From assembly GCA_009809945.1 (NCBI GenBank), contig WTPW01000440.1, forward strand, positions 21,608 through 85,607: a stretch of 64,000 bases of DNA, in the 5' to 3' direction. Position numbers and translations under genes: made by a program. The notes below the pieces were generated by a model. The model ran no database searches. It had not been told where the DNA came from and saw only the letters and a program-made list of their open reading frames with translations. This stretch comes from Gigaspora margarita (taxonomy: Eukaryota; Glomeromycota; Glomeromycetes; Diversisporales; Gigasporaceae). Position 1 is the first letter of the stretch, and every line of letters starts with the position of its first letter. This document shows, piece after piece, positions 44,460 through 55,859 of the stretch.

Positions 44460-47066
44460 TTATTCAAGAGTATCAGGTATATCTGAATTCTTTGCAGGAG
44501 ACATTTCTTTAGTGTTGAATAGTATTAATAACTTTTCACTGGATGTTGGCTTGTTATTATATTCGATTATTAAATCATCTATATTTAAGAACTTATCAGT
44601 GGATGTTGATTTGGTATTATATTCGTTTATTAAATCATCTATATCTGAATGATTTTCACTAGAGTAAATAAACTCTTCATTTTCCTCACTTTGTACATGG
44701 ATTAATATTCGAAATTCTTTATCGAACTCGGATAAATTTGAGACAATTTGCTCATTGTTTTGCCATTGTGTAAAAGTTTCCACTAGTTTAGCTGCGGATG
44801 GGCGTTTATCCGGTTTACTGTCCCAACATTGTGTCATCAAACTAACATAACACGTTTCTGCATTTTCAAGAATTGGCGGTCTTAATTCATCAAACCATTC
44901 TTCAAAAATTGGCGGCCTTATTTCATTGAGCATGATTTGCATTTGCAGTTGCGATCTGAATACTTCACTATAAAATGCATTTATTGGCATTCCATATAAT
45001 ATTTCCCACATGATTATACCAAAAGAGTAAATATCTGACGCTGTAGTATATGGGTTTCCCATTAAAGCTTCTGGTGCTATATACGGTAAAATTCCGTAAA
45101 CCTTATCAGATTCAATTTTTGAGTCTATATTTGTTGAAATCGCAAGTCCTAAATCTGCAATATATGCACTCTCTAAATGATTTTGTAAAACATTTCCACT
45201 ATGTAAATCTCTATGAATAAGTTCTCGTGAATGAATTATTTGAAGATCGGAAGCAAGACAATTTAATAAATTCAATTTATTTTTCCATTCCATTAGTCCT
45301 ACTTCGAAAAGATTGCTGCGTAAAGACCCCAATTCTGCACATTCCATAACAAGAATCTAATTTTTAGTGACATCATGTTTTGATATTCCATAACACCTAA
45401 AAAATGTTGGATGTTCATTGCCAATATTGCAATATGCTTTTAACTTTCATCATAAAAATATATATAGTTAAGATAATTTATTAAATTTCAACATGCTAAT
45501 ACATAAATAAAATTACCTCTCTTATAAATATATCACGATGTTCTTTTGAATTATGAACCAATTTAAGTGCAACAGTTCGTTCATTGCAATGTTCAGTCCA
45601 AAATGCACGATAAACTGTTGCAAATCCACCTTTCCCAATAATTTCAATATTTTCAAATTTGTTATAAGGAATCCAAGATAACGGATATTTGCTTTCAGTT
45701 AGTATTGTTTTTAAATCATAATCAATATTTAAATCGTTATACGATTGCCTATTTTTTACTAAGGATAGTTCGATTGTTAGATCAAAATAATTGAGTAAAT
45801 AAATAATACATTTAATTATGATTAATTACTTATTATGTTTTTCCTTTCTCTAAATGTTTTTTTTTTTGATATTTATAGTTAGTAAAAAGAAAAAAGAAAA
45901 GTAAAAAGAAAAATATATGAAGTAATTACTTACATCTTGTACCATTCATTGGCCTTTTGTAAGTTTCTCGTTACTCCAATTCCATTTCGATAACAATATC
46001 CAGTCTGATTCATTCCATTAATGTTTCCCATCTCTGCAGATTTTTGGTAATTAATGAATGCCATATGTTCATCTTTTTCAATACCAATTCCATTTAGATA
46101 ACATTTAGCAACATTACATGTTCCGTCTGAGTCTCCCATCTCAGCAGATTTTAGATAATAAATGAATCCCTTATGCGGATCCTGTTCAACTCCAATTCCT
46201 TTACAATAACAATATCCAACCATATATGTTCCACTAATGTTATTAATATCTGCTGCTTTTTTATAATAAATAAACGCTTTATGTTTGTCCTTTTCAACTC
46301 CAACTCCATCTTTATAACAAATTCCGAGCGAATATATACCGCTTGCATATCCCATCTCTGCAGATTTTTGAAAATAAAAGAATGCTTTATGTTCATCCTT
46401 TTCAACACCAACTCCATTACAATAACAATATCCAACCATATAAGTTCCACCAGCGTGTCCAGTCTTTTCTGCTTTTTGATAATAATTAAATGCCTGATCT
46501 TCATTCTTTTCAACTCCAGTTCCATCTTTATAACAGTTACCAAGCGCGAATATTCCAACAGCGTACCCCATTTCAGCAGATTTTTGAAAATAAATGAATG
46601 CCTTATGTTCATTTTTTTTAACTCCAACTCCATTAAGATAAAGATATCCAGCTTTATATGTTCCATCAATTTGTCCCCTCTTTGCTGATTTTTTATAATA
46701 AATGAATGCCTGACGGTCATCCTTTTCAATCCCAAATCCATTTTCATAAAAGCTCCCAACATTAAATGCACCATTTGCACTTCCTAGATTTGCTGCTTTT
46801 TTAAAATAAATCAATGCCTTATATTCCTCTTTTTTAACTCCAATTCCTTTATAATAACAGATGGCCAGCGCACATGTTCCAGCCGCATCCCCCAAATTAG
46901 CTGACTTTTGAAAACAAATAAATGCCTTATTCTCATCTTTTTCAACTTTATCTCCATGTAGATAACAAGTGCCAACTACATGCATTAAATGAGAATCTTT
47001 TATCGAAGAAATATTTTGAAAAATATGTTTTATTTCCGCGGAAGTGTTTTGAACAATAAGTGACAT
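44460..47066 (-). CDS. Sel1-repeat plus TKL-like protein kinase gene (three exons; in-frame TAG)
   Basis: Exon 1 (47,066-45,934) encodes ten Sel1 repeats of about 36 residues (GVGVEKDEHKAF-type), starting MSLIVQNTSAEI. It ends at a GTAAGT donor inside its last codon. Exon 2 (about 45,748-45,517) gives the kinase N-lobe: W-PYNKFENIEIIG, glycine loop GKGGFATV, VALK lysine. Exon 3 (45,443-44,460) starts in phase (AYCNIGNEHP) and gives HRDLHSGN, a DLG in place of DFG, APE, and an acidic tail with a doubled IDDLI-EYN motif. Sel1 repeats form a scaffold; the kinase should phosphorylate Ser/Thr in signalling. Odd: codon 29 of exon 3 (45,359-45,357) is TAG where the family has an aromatic residue before ILVMEC. 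The exon 1-2 join is my best fit (phase agrees, AG at 45,750-45,749); two separate genes remain possible, but exon 2 has no ATG. Confidence 0.75.
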
Positions 47067-47834
47067 ATTGTAAAATGGATTAGGGAAAGAGTTTACTTTT
47101 AGTTATGCAAAATTGAAAATTTTAGTACAAAAAATTGTCTATTTTTATTATTATCTGTTATTAAATAGAAATCCGTCTTTTAAGTATATTTCAGGGTCTT
47201 GGTGGATGATAATTCTTCTTTAATAAATAATTTTAATAATTTTTTTTTTTTTATTTAACGTTATTCAATTTTAACTTTTGCATCTTGCTTTTATGTTTAT
47301 CTTTTCCTGTTTAATGTGCATGGATCGACAAGTTATTGATGTTACTTGTATATGCAACTTGTATATGTTATTTGCATATGCTACGTACTTTCAAATGTTA
47401 CTTGCATATGTTCTTCAAATGTGTTACTTGCATATGCTGCTTTCAAATGCTACTTGCAAATAAAATCGACATTAAGCCAATTTGGGTAGTCGTCATTGTC
47501 GATTTATCTAGCTAGTTCGGTAGATTTTTGAAAAATCGGATTAATTGACTTTTGACATGTAGAAATGGAATTGATTACGTCCTGAATTCATTTATCATTA
47601 TTATATGTATTTACGTTTGAATTTAAACCATAAATTTAGTTGGATTAAGAATCTATTCAGTAGGTTTGGATCTAAAATGACTTGATAGTTTAAGCTCTAC
47701 TTTGTAAATACTATAAATACTTACATTTGAAGTAGCAATGTGCACTGCAAAAAAAAAAAAAAAATTGCAATACTCCAAGAAAGCTTTTTTAACATCTCGT
47801 AGATATAAGTGTTCTATTTAGATTTTTTAGATAA
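47067..47834. other. Region upstream of the Sel1-kinase gene
   Basis: The promoter should lie here. No TATA box could be singled out in the A/T-rich sequence. A T-rich run lies at about 47,240-47,260, and the TTGCATATG repeats described separately lie at 47,335-47,462. Confidence 0.4.
47335..47462. repeat. Short tandem repeat of TTACTTGCATATG words upstream of the kinase gene
   Basis: ATGTTACTTGTATATGCAAC, TTATTTGCATATGCTACGTA, TTTCAAATGTTACTTGCATA, GTGTTACTTGCATATGCTGC and TTTCAAATGCTACTTGCAAA follow each other with a loose 25-30-base period. The words lie about 270-400 bases upstream of the kinase-gene start and resemble an octamer-type site, but no regulator is known and an ordinary minisatellite is equally likely. 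Confidence 0.45.
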
Positions 47835-48850
47835 ATTATGTTAGCTGCGCGACGTGCGTGCCGCGCAGGACCAGTACGATCATGTGTGCTAGGTAAAGGA
47901 AAACTTGTCACCGGCTTTCAATTATATTTTTTACTGGTCTTAATCTATTTGATTTACCTGGCTGATACAAGTGTAATTGAAAAGCCCGATAATTGTTAAA
48001 GTGAATAGAATTTAAATGATTATGTTAATCATACATGTATTTTTTTCGAAATACACTATTAAAGGAAACAAGTTAAACTTCATGCTGATTACATTCTTTC
48101 CTATATGAAATTGGTCTAAATTGGCATGGGTCTTTATGACACAGGTCAAGAACCGGATTTGTACAGGTATGTCCGAATTGGTACGGATTCCGTGAACCGT
48201 GTGGGACCATATGCTCGTGCCAATTGGCTCGTAAATAACTCAGGTTTTGCAGCAGTTTGCTAGTCGATGCTTGGCACAGTTAGTGACGTGGATTAACTAT
48301 TAAAACAATAAATTTACATAATCAATATAAGATGATCAAGCTAACTGCATATAAAGTACAAGTTTGTAAGGAATTTTTTTTGTCAAGACACTCAGAAGTT
48401 TCATCAGTGAAATTTATGAGATATTGCTCTTTTTTTTTAAAAATAAAAAATCATTTACAGATTCTTCGCTCTCCACGAAATGAGCCAACACGTAACACGA
48501 ATCAACACCTGTGTAACGTATACATACGTGTCATTTGAACGCGTTATTTCATATATCGTGATATACGTACCGGTACTACCCTTTGCCGTAATGTCCGTTG
48601 TGACGAGCAAAATTCGAGTGGCGTAGCAAAGGCTGAAATCTGGCTGTGTTGAATTGTTATTTTTTTTTTTGTTAGTTGAAATGTTTAGTGATAGATCGGC
48701 AGTAACAAATTAAAGTCAAAAGTATAAAAAGATACTTAAAAGCTTTAAGAATCAAAAGAGTTTTAAGAATTTTATACTCGAGTTTACAAAATCTCCTTGC
48801 TATTCAGTAACCACTAAAATTGTGTCAATTTGTATTAAGGGTACTTTAAA
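47835..48850 (+). mobile_element. Dispersed repeat opened by a GC-rich hairpin; well-preserved twin of 23,170-24,190
   Basis: It opens TAGCTGCGCGACGTGCGTGC then CGCGCAGG, a stem of GCGCG against CGCGC. The body contains CTAGGTAAAGG, CACCGGCTTTC, GATAATTGTTAAAGTG, CAAGAACCGGATTTG, GTACCGGTACTACCC and TAAAAAGATACTTAAA, with many CpGs. The whole body is found reversed at 23,170-24,190. No frame suggests a protein. The family probably transposes or spreads as a non-autonomous unit; the hairpin plus nearby CTAR word could be a Helitron-type end, but this is unproven. Confidence 0.7.
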
Positions 48851-48879
48851 AAATTTTATTACCTTAGTCATTATTCAGT

Positions 48880-49450
48880 GACTTGCAGCATATTATTATG
48901 GAAAAGCCATTGTGGTTTATATTAGTAATGGCGAAAGGTGAATTAGTTTGTATTAAAGGTATCGTAATTTCTATTGTTAATTTCTATAAAAAATTCTGTT
49001 ACAAACTTACCGACAGATATATGTTTTAGGCTGAGTTTGTATCAAAATTATTGTAGCTTCTATCAATAATTACTGTAAAATTTTCATGCAAAACTTGCTT
49101 GTTATTCTATTGATCATAATATGGGTCCTATCAATAGCGATCGACATTTAAAAAAAAAAATAATACCTTCACTTTCACAGCTCATACCTCATTAAATATT
49201 GAGCTATCTTGATGATTTAATATTCATAAGAAAGCCTACGATAAAGCTTTCTTATAAATATTAAATCATCAAAATAGCTTCAATATTCATTGAGATGTGA
49301 GCTGTGAAAGTAAAGATATTGATTTTTTTTTAAATATCGACTACCTTATTTCTATTGACGGCAGCCCATATGTGAGTGGGATTGAATTAGTTCGCGTTGA
49401 AATTATTATAGTTTCTATCACGAGTTACTGTTATAAACCTTACTATTCTG
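48880..49450. repeat. Copies of the ~105-bp satellite-like unit
   Basis: GAATTAGTTTGTATTAAAGG, TCTATAAAAAATTCTGTTAC, AAACTTACCGAC, GTAAAATTTTCATGCAAAAC, TTGCTTGTTATTCT and GAGTTACTGTTATAAACC follow the order seen at 13,930-16,420. At least three units are present; a palindromic MITE (49,137-49,345) is inserted. Confidence 0.55.
49137..49345. mobile_element. Palindromic MITE (~209 bp, ~95-bp arms)
   Basis: The left arm holds CTTCACTTTCACAGCTCAT, ATTGAGCTATCTTGATGATT and TATTCATAAGAAAGC. The right arm reverses it: GCTTTCTTATAAATATTAAA, TCATCAAAATAGC and GATGTGAGCTGTGAAAGTAA. The outer ends GATCGACATTTAAAAAA and TTTTTTTTAAATATCGAC close it. Arms differ at few positions, so it is young. Confidence 0.75.
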
Positions 49451-50034
49451 GCGAGACACAATATGTGACTCACTAACACATGTTATTAACGTTATCCATA
49501 TCTCAGTTAATTTCAAAGATACAAATGTGCGCATCATGATTGAAAGGTGATTTTTTTTAAAAATAAAAAAATAAATATAAATAGTTGATAACTGAATAGT
49601 AATAGATCAATTACGAATTATGACGAACTTATTACGACATTAAATTTTCTCATGGTCTGACTATGGTTTTTTCAAAGTGCAATTGAATTTATTTTTTATT
49701 ATTATTACAATAATATAATGTCAACGAGATTTTTCTACGATAGTGCTAAGCTCAATATAGCCCAGCTTAAAACACTAAGTATTAAGTAACAAGAGACATA
49801 TACAACGNGATAACAGTTGTAATATTTAAAGTTGCTTTTTTTTTTATGCATTTTTTTTTCGCTTAAATAAGTTAGTAAGATTAGCAATTAGAGCAAACGG
49901 GAGCAGATTCGTAAATTTGAGTTTCACGACCTTAAGTGCGCTGTTTACTATGTTAATAATTAAGATCAAAAAATTTATCCGGTAAATTAAAATTATATAG
50001 TGAATATTCCTGCCATCTTGAACTACACATTAAT
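49451..50034. other. Gene-free AT-rich stretch including the single N
   Basis: No gene or repeat is recognised. The one ambiguous base of the window (near 49,807) lies here. Confidence 0.4.
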
Positions 50035-50480
50035 CAAACGTCAGTTTGCATCTTATACAATTAATAATCAGTTGCACCAGATTTGCATCATATAACGTGA
50101 TCTACATGCGGGTTATATACAAAAATCTTAACTCCTTCCAAAAACGAATAAATGAAAATCATTATCCTACCAAAAAAGGATTTTGCAAAAAATCAGCAAC
50201 CCTCCACATTTCATGTCACGCATTCCATGTGATCGTACTGGTATATGTTCTCACCATCTTGAACTATACCATTAATTAATAGCGTCATTTTTGCATCATG
50301 TATAATTTATAATCAGTGATGTCTGCTTTACAACTACATGCGGGGTTATACGCAAAAATCTTAATTCCTTCTAAAAATGAATAAATGAAATTCATTACTC
50401 CTACCAATAAAGGATTTTGTGAAAATTAGCATATGGTACTGGCACGTGAATTAAAATTACATAGCTTCTCACGATCTTGA
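50035..50480. repeat. Imperfect tandem duplication, ~235-bp units
   Basis: Both halves contain GCATCATRTATAA-type words, ACATGCGGGKTATA, CAAAAATCTTAAYTCCTTC, AAAAAYGAATAAATGAAA, CCTACCAAWAAAGGATTTTG and a CATCTTGAACTATACCATTA-like end. Unit one is about 50,035-50,270, unit two about 50,285-50,480, with deletions in unit two. A partial third relative (50,500-50,600) shares CCACATTTCATGTGATCGTA. Confidence 0.6.
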
Positions 50481-51169
50481 ATTATACCATAAACAGAAAA
50501 AAGAGGGATAACCATAATGCCTTCTAAAACAGGAAAAAATATAGGCCACCAAAAAGTTGAACGGAATCATCCCTCCACATTTCATGTGATCGTACTGGTA
50601 CTAATTTGATCTTGGTAAATCATTTCCTAAATTTGACTATCCACGTGATTATGAATCATGATTAAGGCTTTAAAAAATCAATAACTCGATGAAATTGCCT
50701 TCTGCGCTCTAACAAAAAAAATTCCTTGCGAAATTTTGTATAAACTATCCCTTCCTTGAACTCTAAAATTAATCCAAAAGAAGGATTTTTTGTGGGTGAG
50801 CTATTAATAATCAAAGCCAATGAATGAGTCAGACGCGCATGTCCAAACATTAGGTAAAAGTAGTGTCCAGGATTATGATGCGGCATAATATGTGCATAAC
50901 TTGTGATTTTTTCTATTCATAATTCGCGCACTTCCATGCAGCATGTGAACAAAATTTGATTGGTTAAATGAATAAACCGGATTTCCATGTGACTATAATC
51001 ACCTGACTTGCCATGCTTTTTGAATTTTTATTAACTCAAAATCTGCATAATTGTCGAAGTTAGCGCGACAAATTGTAAATTATGCATCACAAACCTGGAC
51101 ACCCTAGTAGGCAATGATCACTGGCAGATCATGTGTAATCGTAATAGTTTGCAAGTTTTTCTAACTGAC
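50481..51169. other. Gene-free stretch
   Basis: Contains the partial third relative of the preceding repeat. A reverse-strand frame at 50,662-50,886 (starting MPHHNPGHYFYLMFGHARLT) has balanced composition but no family resemblance, and it lies in repeat-like DNA, so it is not called a gene. Confidence 0.35.
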
Positions 51170-51562
51170 CCAAATGTGATTTAGATTTGTCTGATAGAAT
51201 TGAACCCGAACAAGTTTGCATACTTCAGACCGAACTTTGAATCAAACTGAACTTACAGTTGTTCACATAAATTCTGGGGCAACCGATAAAAATTGATCAG
51301 CCGATTCGATAAGTTTTTGAATTCGGTGTTATCGAATTATTGTAATGCCGAAAATAAAATTCTAATAACACCGAATTCACGAATTCGGCTGATCAATTTT
51401 TATTAGTTGTCCCAGAATTTTTGAGAACAACTATAAAAAAAAAGTTTGAAATCAGGTCCAAAATGAACATAATTTTAAAAAAGTTCGAGTCCGAATTTGA
51501 TTTGAAAATCAAACTGAACTCAAACTTAAGTAAATTTTGATTCGGTTCGGTCAAATAGGAAC
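51170..51562. mobile_element. Remnant of the TAGGAACAC-ended family with TTGAACCTGA-type motifs
   Basis: Words such as GAACCCGAACAAGTTTGC, CCGAACTTTGAATCAAACTG, AAGTTCGAGTCCGAATTTGA and AAACTGAACTCAAACTTAAG run on both sides of a central insert. The right end reads GATTCGGTTCGGTC then AAATAGGAACACC, as in the element at 61,361-61,564. The left end is not clear. Its centre is occupied by the palindromic MITE at 51,255-51,431. Confidence 0.5.
51255..51431. mobile_element. Palindromic MITE (~177 bp)
   Basis: The left AGTTGTTCACATAAATTCTG and GATAAAAATTGATCAGCCGA are mirrored on the right by GGCTGATCAATTTTTATTAG and AGAATTTTTGAGAACAACT. The centre pairs AATTCGGTGTTATCG-like with AATAACACCGAATTC. 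It is well preserved. Confidence 0.75.
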
Positions 51563-52112
51563 ACCATTCGAAAGCATTCTGCAAGTTCGTCTAATGTTCC
51601 AACTAATTAACGGGCTGATTATTGGAAGATATCAGTGGTGTCTCAGCAGTTGCAATATGGCATTAGATAATGATGGTATCATAATTAATGCAGTAAGTGC
51701 TGTAGCTATACTAATTTTGTAAATTAATTACACGTCAGCTATAGACATACATACCTACCAATTCTACAGACCTGAAAATTTTTCTCAACCTAATTACTTT
51801 GTTCACAGACCATAATGTTTTCGATTATATAGTATTTATCTACTTCACTCGATTAAACATACGAGAAATCCAGAAAACCTGCCTTTAACTGATAGTTTGA
51901 GTTTTTAAAAAAAATGCGATTAGTGACTGCGTTACATAAATTTTGTCACTTTATTTTTAGAATAATTACATCATAAAAATTTTGTGGTTATTAAATATGC
52001 TAATATCGATATATGTATGTTAATATAATACTATAATATTAAAACTTTTATTAATAATAAAAATAAAAATTAACAAACTTCCTGTATATCATCACATTTA
52101 ATTTATTTAACT
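51563..52112. other. Gene-free stretch
   Basis: No repeat or gene is recognised. A short forward frame (51,537-51,722) starts inside the transposon end and is not supported. Confidence 0.4.
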
Positions 52113-52690
52113 AGATAGCTGCGCGACGTCATCGCGCAAAACCAGGAACGGACGAACTTGATAGTGGTTAAATTTGAATGTTTAATATGATAAAGAAATA
52201 TACACTTTATTATTGTGATAAAACAATTGTTAATGAATTTGAATCGTGATGACTTTCTTGATCATAACTGGCTCTTAGGCTTAATATTTTGAGCACAGTT
52301 TGTATAATTAATCAAAAGCGTTGAAGCATAATGACTTGATATTATTGCTATATTAGTTTTAGCACACTGACACATCTTGGATATAACTATGGTTTTATTG
52401 GTTGGTAGACCGACATGAAACTAAACTACAAGAATTACTGAGAAATTAGTGATTATTAAATAATTTTGTGGCAAAAAGTCTGACTAAAAATTTATGAAAA
52501 AGTAGAAAAATCTAGAAATCAATCATCTAAATCTTGGAATATAATTTTTCTTAATATTTGCTAATATACTCTATATATTTTATTAATCTAATGTTTTTTT
52601 TATCTATTGTGGAATAATTGTTCTTGTTCTTGCACTTGTACTTGTTCTTGAACTTGAGACCATTATAAAAAACGTATGTGTAAATAAGAT
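52113..52690 (+). mobile_element. Hairpin-ended repeat copy with TTCTTGCACTTG tail (copy 1)
   Basis: It opens TAGCTGCGCGACGTCATCGC then GCAAAACCAGGAACGG, the clean form of the GC-rich hairpin. The body holds TTGATCATAACTGGCTCTTA, AATCAAAAGCGTTGAAGC, TTAGTTTTAGCACACTGA, GGTTGGTAGACCGACATG and ATCTAGAAATCAATCATCTA, and ends with TTGTTCTTGCACTTGTACTT. Copies two and three lie at 56,190 and 57,540. Confidence 0.65.
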
Positions 52691-55499
52691 ATTTTTTTGT
52701 TTTTTTTTATATTTAAACAAAACAAATTATTACAAGATCTTTTTCAAGTAATTGCAATGTAATTTAATTAGTTATTCTATCGTTTCCTGGATCGTGATTA
52801 CCTGGTAATTTACTCGATTGTATTATTTGATCTTCATTTTTTTTATAAACTCAATGCTAAAATGAATTAACATATATAAATTAATTATAATACTATGTGA
52901 AACAATAGACATATTTAAAAAGTAGAAGAATTTTTTTAAAAAAAAGCAAATAAACAAACCTGCTCAATAGGGGATCATATATAAAAGAATTTAAATGAAC
53001 GAATTTGAAAATTTTGAAAGTAATAAGATATAACAAGCATGTAAGCTTGAGCATTATTATTGCTTGATTAGCTACTTTATTGCTATATGAAAAACTATAT
53101 GAGAATAGGTTCACTATTCAAGCAAGCTCTAGTGTTATATATGCAGACTTCAATACCTATAACAAAAGCCTCTAGACTAGAACTAATTCTCCCAACTGTT
53201 AAATGCATAAACTACTAACCTTTCCTCAAATTTCCTAAAGCACAAGGCCTCAACTGCATCCCGCTAAATACATGATACTCCAAACATAAGAAAGATAGCT
53301 AATATTTATCCATATAGCTAAAAAGAGAAATATCCTGCAGCTATAGAGCCAAACTATCCACTAATAAGGGTTCTTGCACTGCCCACTCAACTGTAGAGCC
53401 CAAAAACTAACTGCAATGAATTTTGTACTACCACTATAGCCATGGATCCTTAACTGTTGCCTAATCAGAAAAATACTATTAATACCTGCAGGAGCATGTC
53501 TTTACAAAGGTGAGTGATAGCAAGACAAAAGATAACTTTTTCCCTTCTGAACAAAAAATCTTATGTATAAACTTCATCCCTTAGTGTACACATGCCCTAG
53601 CCCTACTTAAATATATCCTATTTACCAACACTAGAATATATTATAATATCAGTTCATTAAAAAAAACCCCTGAAATAGTTAAAGTTGTATTGGAAGACAA
53701 TAATTTTTTTTGAGAGCTAAATAAAACCAATATCAAAATATTATATGCACATGGAGGAATTACTTTAAATTATATTCGAAGGAGATAACTATTATTACAA
53801 TAGCGATAAAATAATGCTTACAAAATAATTATTATTTAAGAAAGATATTAGTAAATAAAAATAAAATGAATTGAATCACTGTATTTGTGATATAAATGAT
53901 TATTAAAAGGAAACTTTATGTGCTTGTCATGTTAATAATTATAAATAAGGGAGCTAGTAGGTTATCCAAAGAAGCAACAATAAAAAAAAAAGCAAAATTT
54001 CAAATAAAACTTGTAATATATAGATGCAAAATGTGGCATAAAAAATCATGAGTTGTTCTTACATAGCCTCGGGTAAGTAAAGCTATGTTGGCAGGCAAAA
54101 GCTAACAAATAGGGACAGTGTTCTACCCATGTGCTGTTATAGCACTGCAACAGAACTGACCCAAAATTTAAATATATTTTTTAAATAGAAGGCAAACATT
54201 AACACTAGTAAAAATTATAAGATTTTGTATAATTTTTTTATAGACAAATGTCAATAAACTGCTTAATTATAATAAATTTAGATTTTTTTTATCTAAACAT
54301 ATTCAGATACAGATAAAGACTTCAAGCTTATGATAATTAAAAAATTTTTTCTATAAATAAGAAATATAAGCTCACAAAATTCCTAACAATATTTAAGAAT
54401 ATACACAATAAACTTTGAGTTATTATTGTTAAAAGGGACAAAAGAAATTTTGGTTTGGAAATTACAAAAATTTATTCGGGTATCAACAAAGATTGAAAAA
54501 TTTTGGATTTTGGCTAGTATTACGAATTAATTAACCAAATTTTTGTAACTTTGCATTGTTTTATAGTTAATTATTTATGTGATTAAAGGTTAATTTTTAT
54601 TCAAAAAAAACAATTTTTTATTTATAGATATTGTTACAGTTAAAAATTTTAAATCATGACTTAAATGTGAATCAGTAATACCAGAAGACTCTAGTGATCC
54701 AAGACATCTGAAATTACAAGATATTTGGTTGTAGCAGAAGATTGGAGATAATATTTGTTGTTTGTATGCAATAGGTGGAGGCACAGGCACACCAAGAATA
54801 TTGCCACAATAGCTTGTAAAAATTATGTAGAAGCTTTTCAAATAGTGCTATTTGAGACCTGCAAGCAGCATTGTAGATACAAAAAATCAGGAAAAGGTTG
54901 AAGTACAGTAGTTTTTAATAACTCAGAAAGCATTTAAGGCCTGAGTTTTTGTATTATAATAAGATTTAGATTTTCTTGTATTGTATTTTAGTTTAGAGTA
55001 TATTTATTGTATTTTTTGTTAATATTATATTGTTATTCTATTTTTTTTTAATTATTAATGTTATTATAATAAATTACTTCCAATGTTTAATTAATTACAT
55101 CATATATGTCTAATTTAAATAAATTATGTAGATTAATCTGATTAAATAATAACTTGATCCAAATTCATAATTCTTGTGACATCATAAATAAGCATATAAT
55201 CACTATAAATAAACCAAAGTGAATCATCAGAGATAAATTGGAGCAATATCCATCATTGCTCTTCCAATTGATGGTCACATATAGTGCCAATTGAGTAGAA
55301 TAAAATTTCAAAAACAGTAGATTAGATATCTTAATTAAAAGAAATGACATATCTTATAGATAAAATCTGGATCCCTATTTAGAATTACTGAAATAGATCA
55401 ATAAATGCACTTTATGTTTACTCCTTAATAAATAAAATTTTGTAAAAAATTCTGTTTTAAATAAACTACAAACATTATAATAAAAAATAAAATTTAACT
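52691..55499. other. Long gene-free stretch
   Basis: No gene is recognised. From about 53,130 to 53,640 the base composition is more mixed than the surroundings, with words like CTGCATCCCGCTAAATAC and CTGCAGGAGCATGTCTTTAC, possibly an old element. A reverse frame at 54,590-54,841 has an early proline cluster (VPVPPP) but no family. Short reverse frames at 52,893-53,114 are hydrophobic by composition only. Confidence 0.35.
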
Positions 55500-55859
55500 T
55501 ATTTATTAATCCATTCATAAATTTTATCAAAATTTTTTCAATAACACTAGGCAGTTTTTCAAATTCCCATAGAATTACTTGCCTTAGCAAACTTCAGATA
55601 ATATAAAAACGCTTTTTGCTTATCAATTTTGATCCCAATTCCTAAATAATAACAATATCCAACTTGGTACATTCCGTTAGAATTATTCATATCTGCTGAT
55701 TTTTGGGAATATGTGAATGCTTTTTTTTTCTTCTTTTTCAATTCCTATTCCATGTTCGTAACAATGACTGAGCAAATAATTTCCATTTGGATTATTCGTA
55801 TTCGCCAATTGGAGACTGCTATCGAAATTCAGTTGATAGATAACATTAATTTGTAGCAT
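55500..55859 (-). pseudogene. Short Sel1-repeat pseudogene
   Basis: An ATG at 55,859 opens MLQINVIYQLNFDSSLQLAN, then a Sel1 repeat (GNYLLSHCYEHGIGIEKEE). An A9 run at about 55,721-55,729 shifts the frame by one base; with A8 it would continue into KKAFTYSQKSADMNNSNG, GYCYYLGIGIKIDKQKAFLY and FAKASNSMGI. A stop follows. The decayed remainder still recalls a last repeat (KNFDKIYEWINK). It would have had about three repeats against ten in the kinase gene 9 kb away. No kinase part is present nearby. It could be a decayed duplicate or, if the A-run is an assembly error, a very short Sel1 gene. Confidence 0.65.

Noticed and set aside
46151-46780. Long frames overlapping the Sel1 exon on both strands
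   Set aside because: They are out-of-frame shadows of a 108-bp repeat and lack Sel1 or other family motifs.
49800-49812. Ambiguous base N
   Set aside because: A single sequencing ambiguity with no structural meaning.
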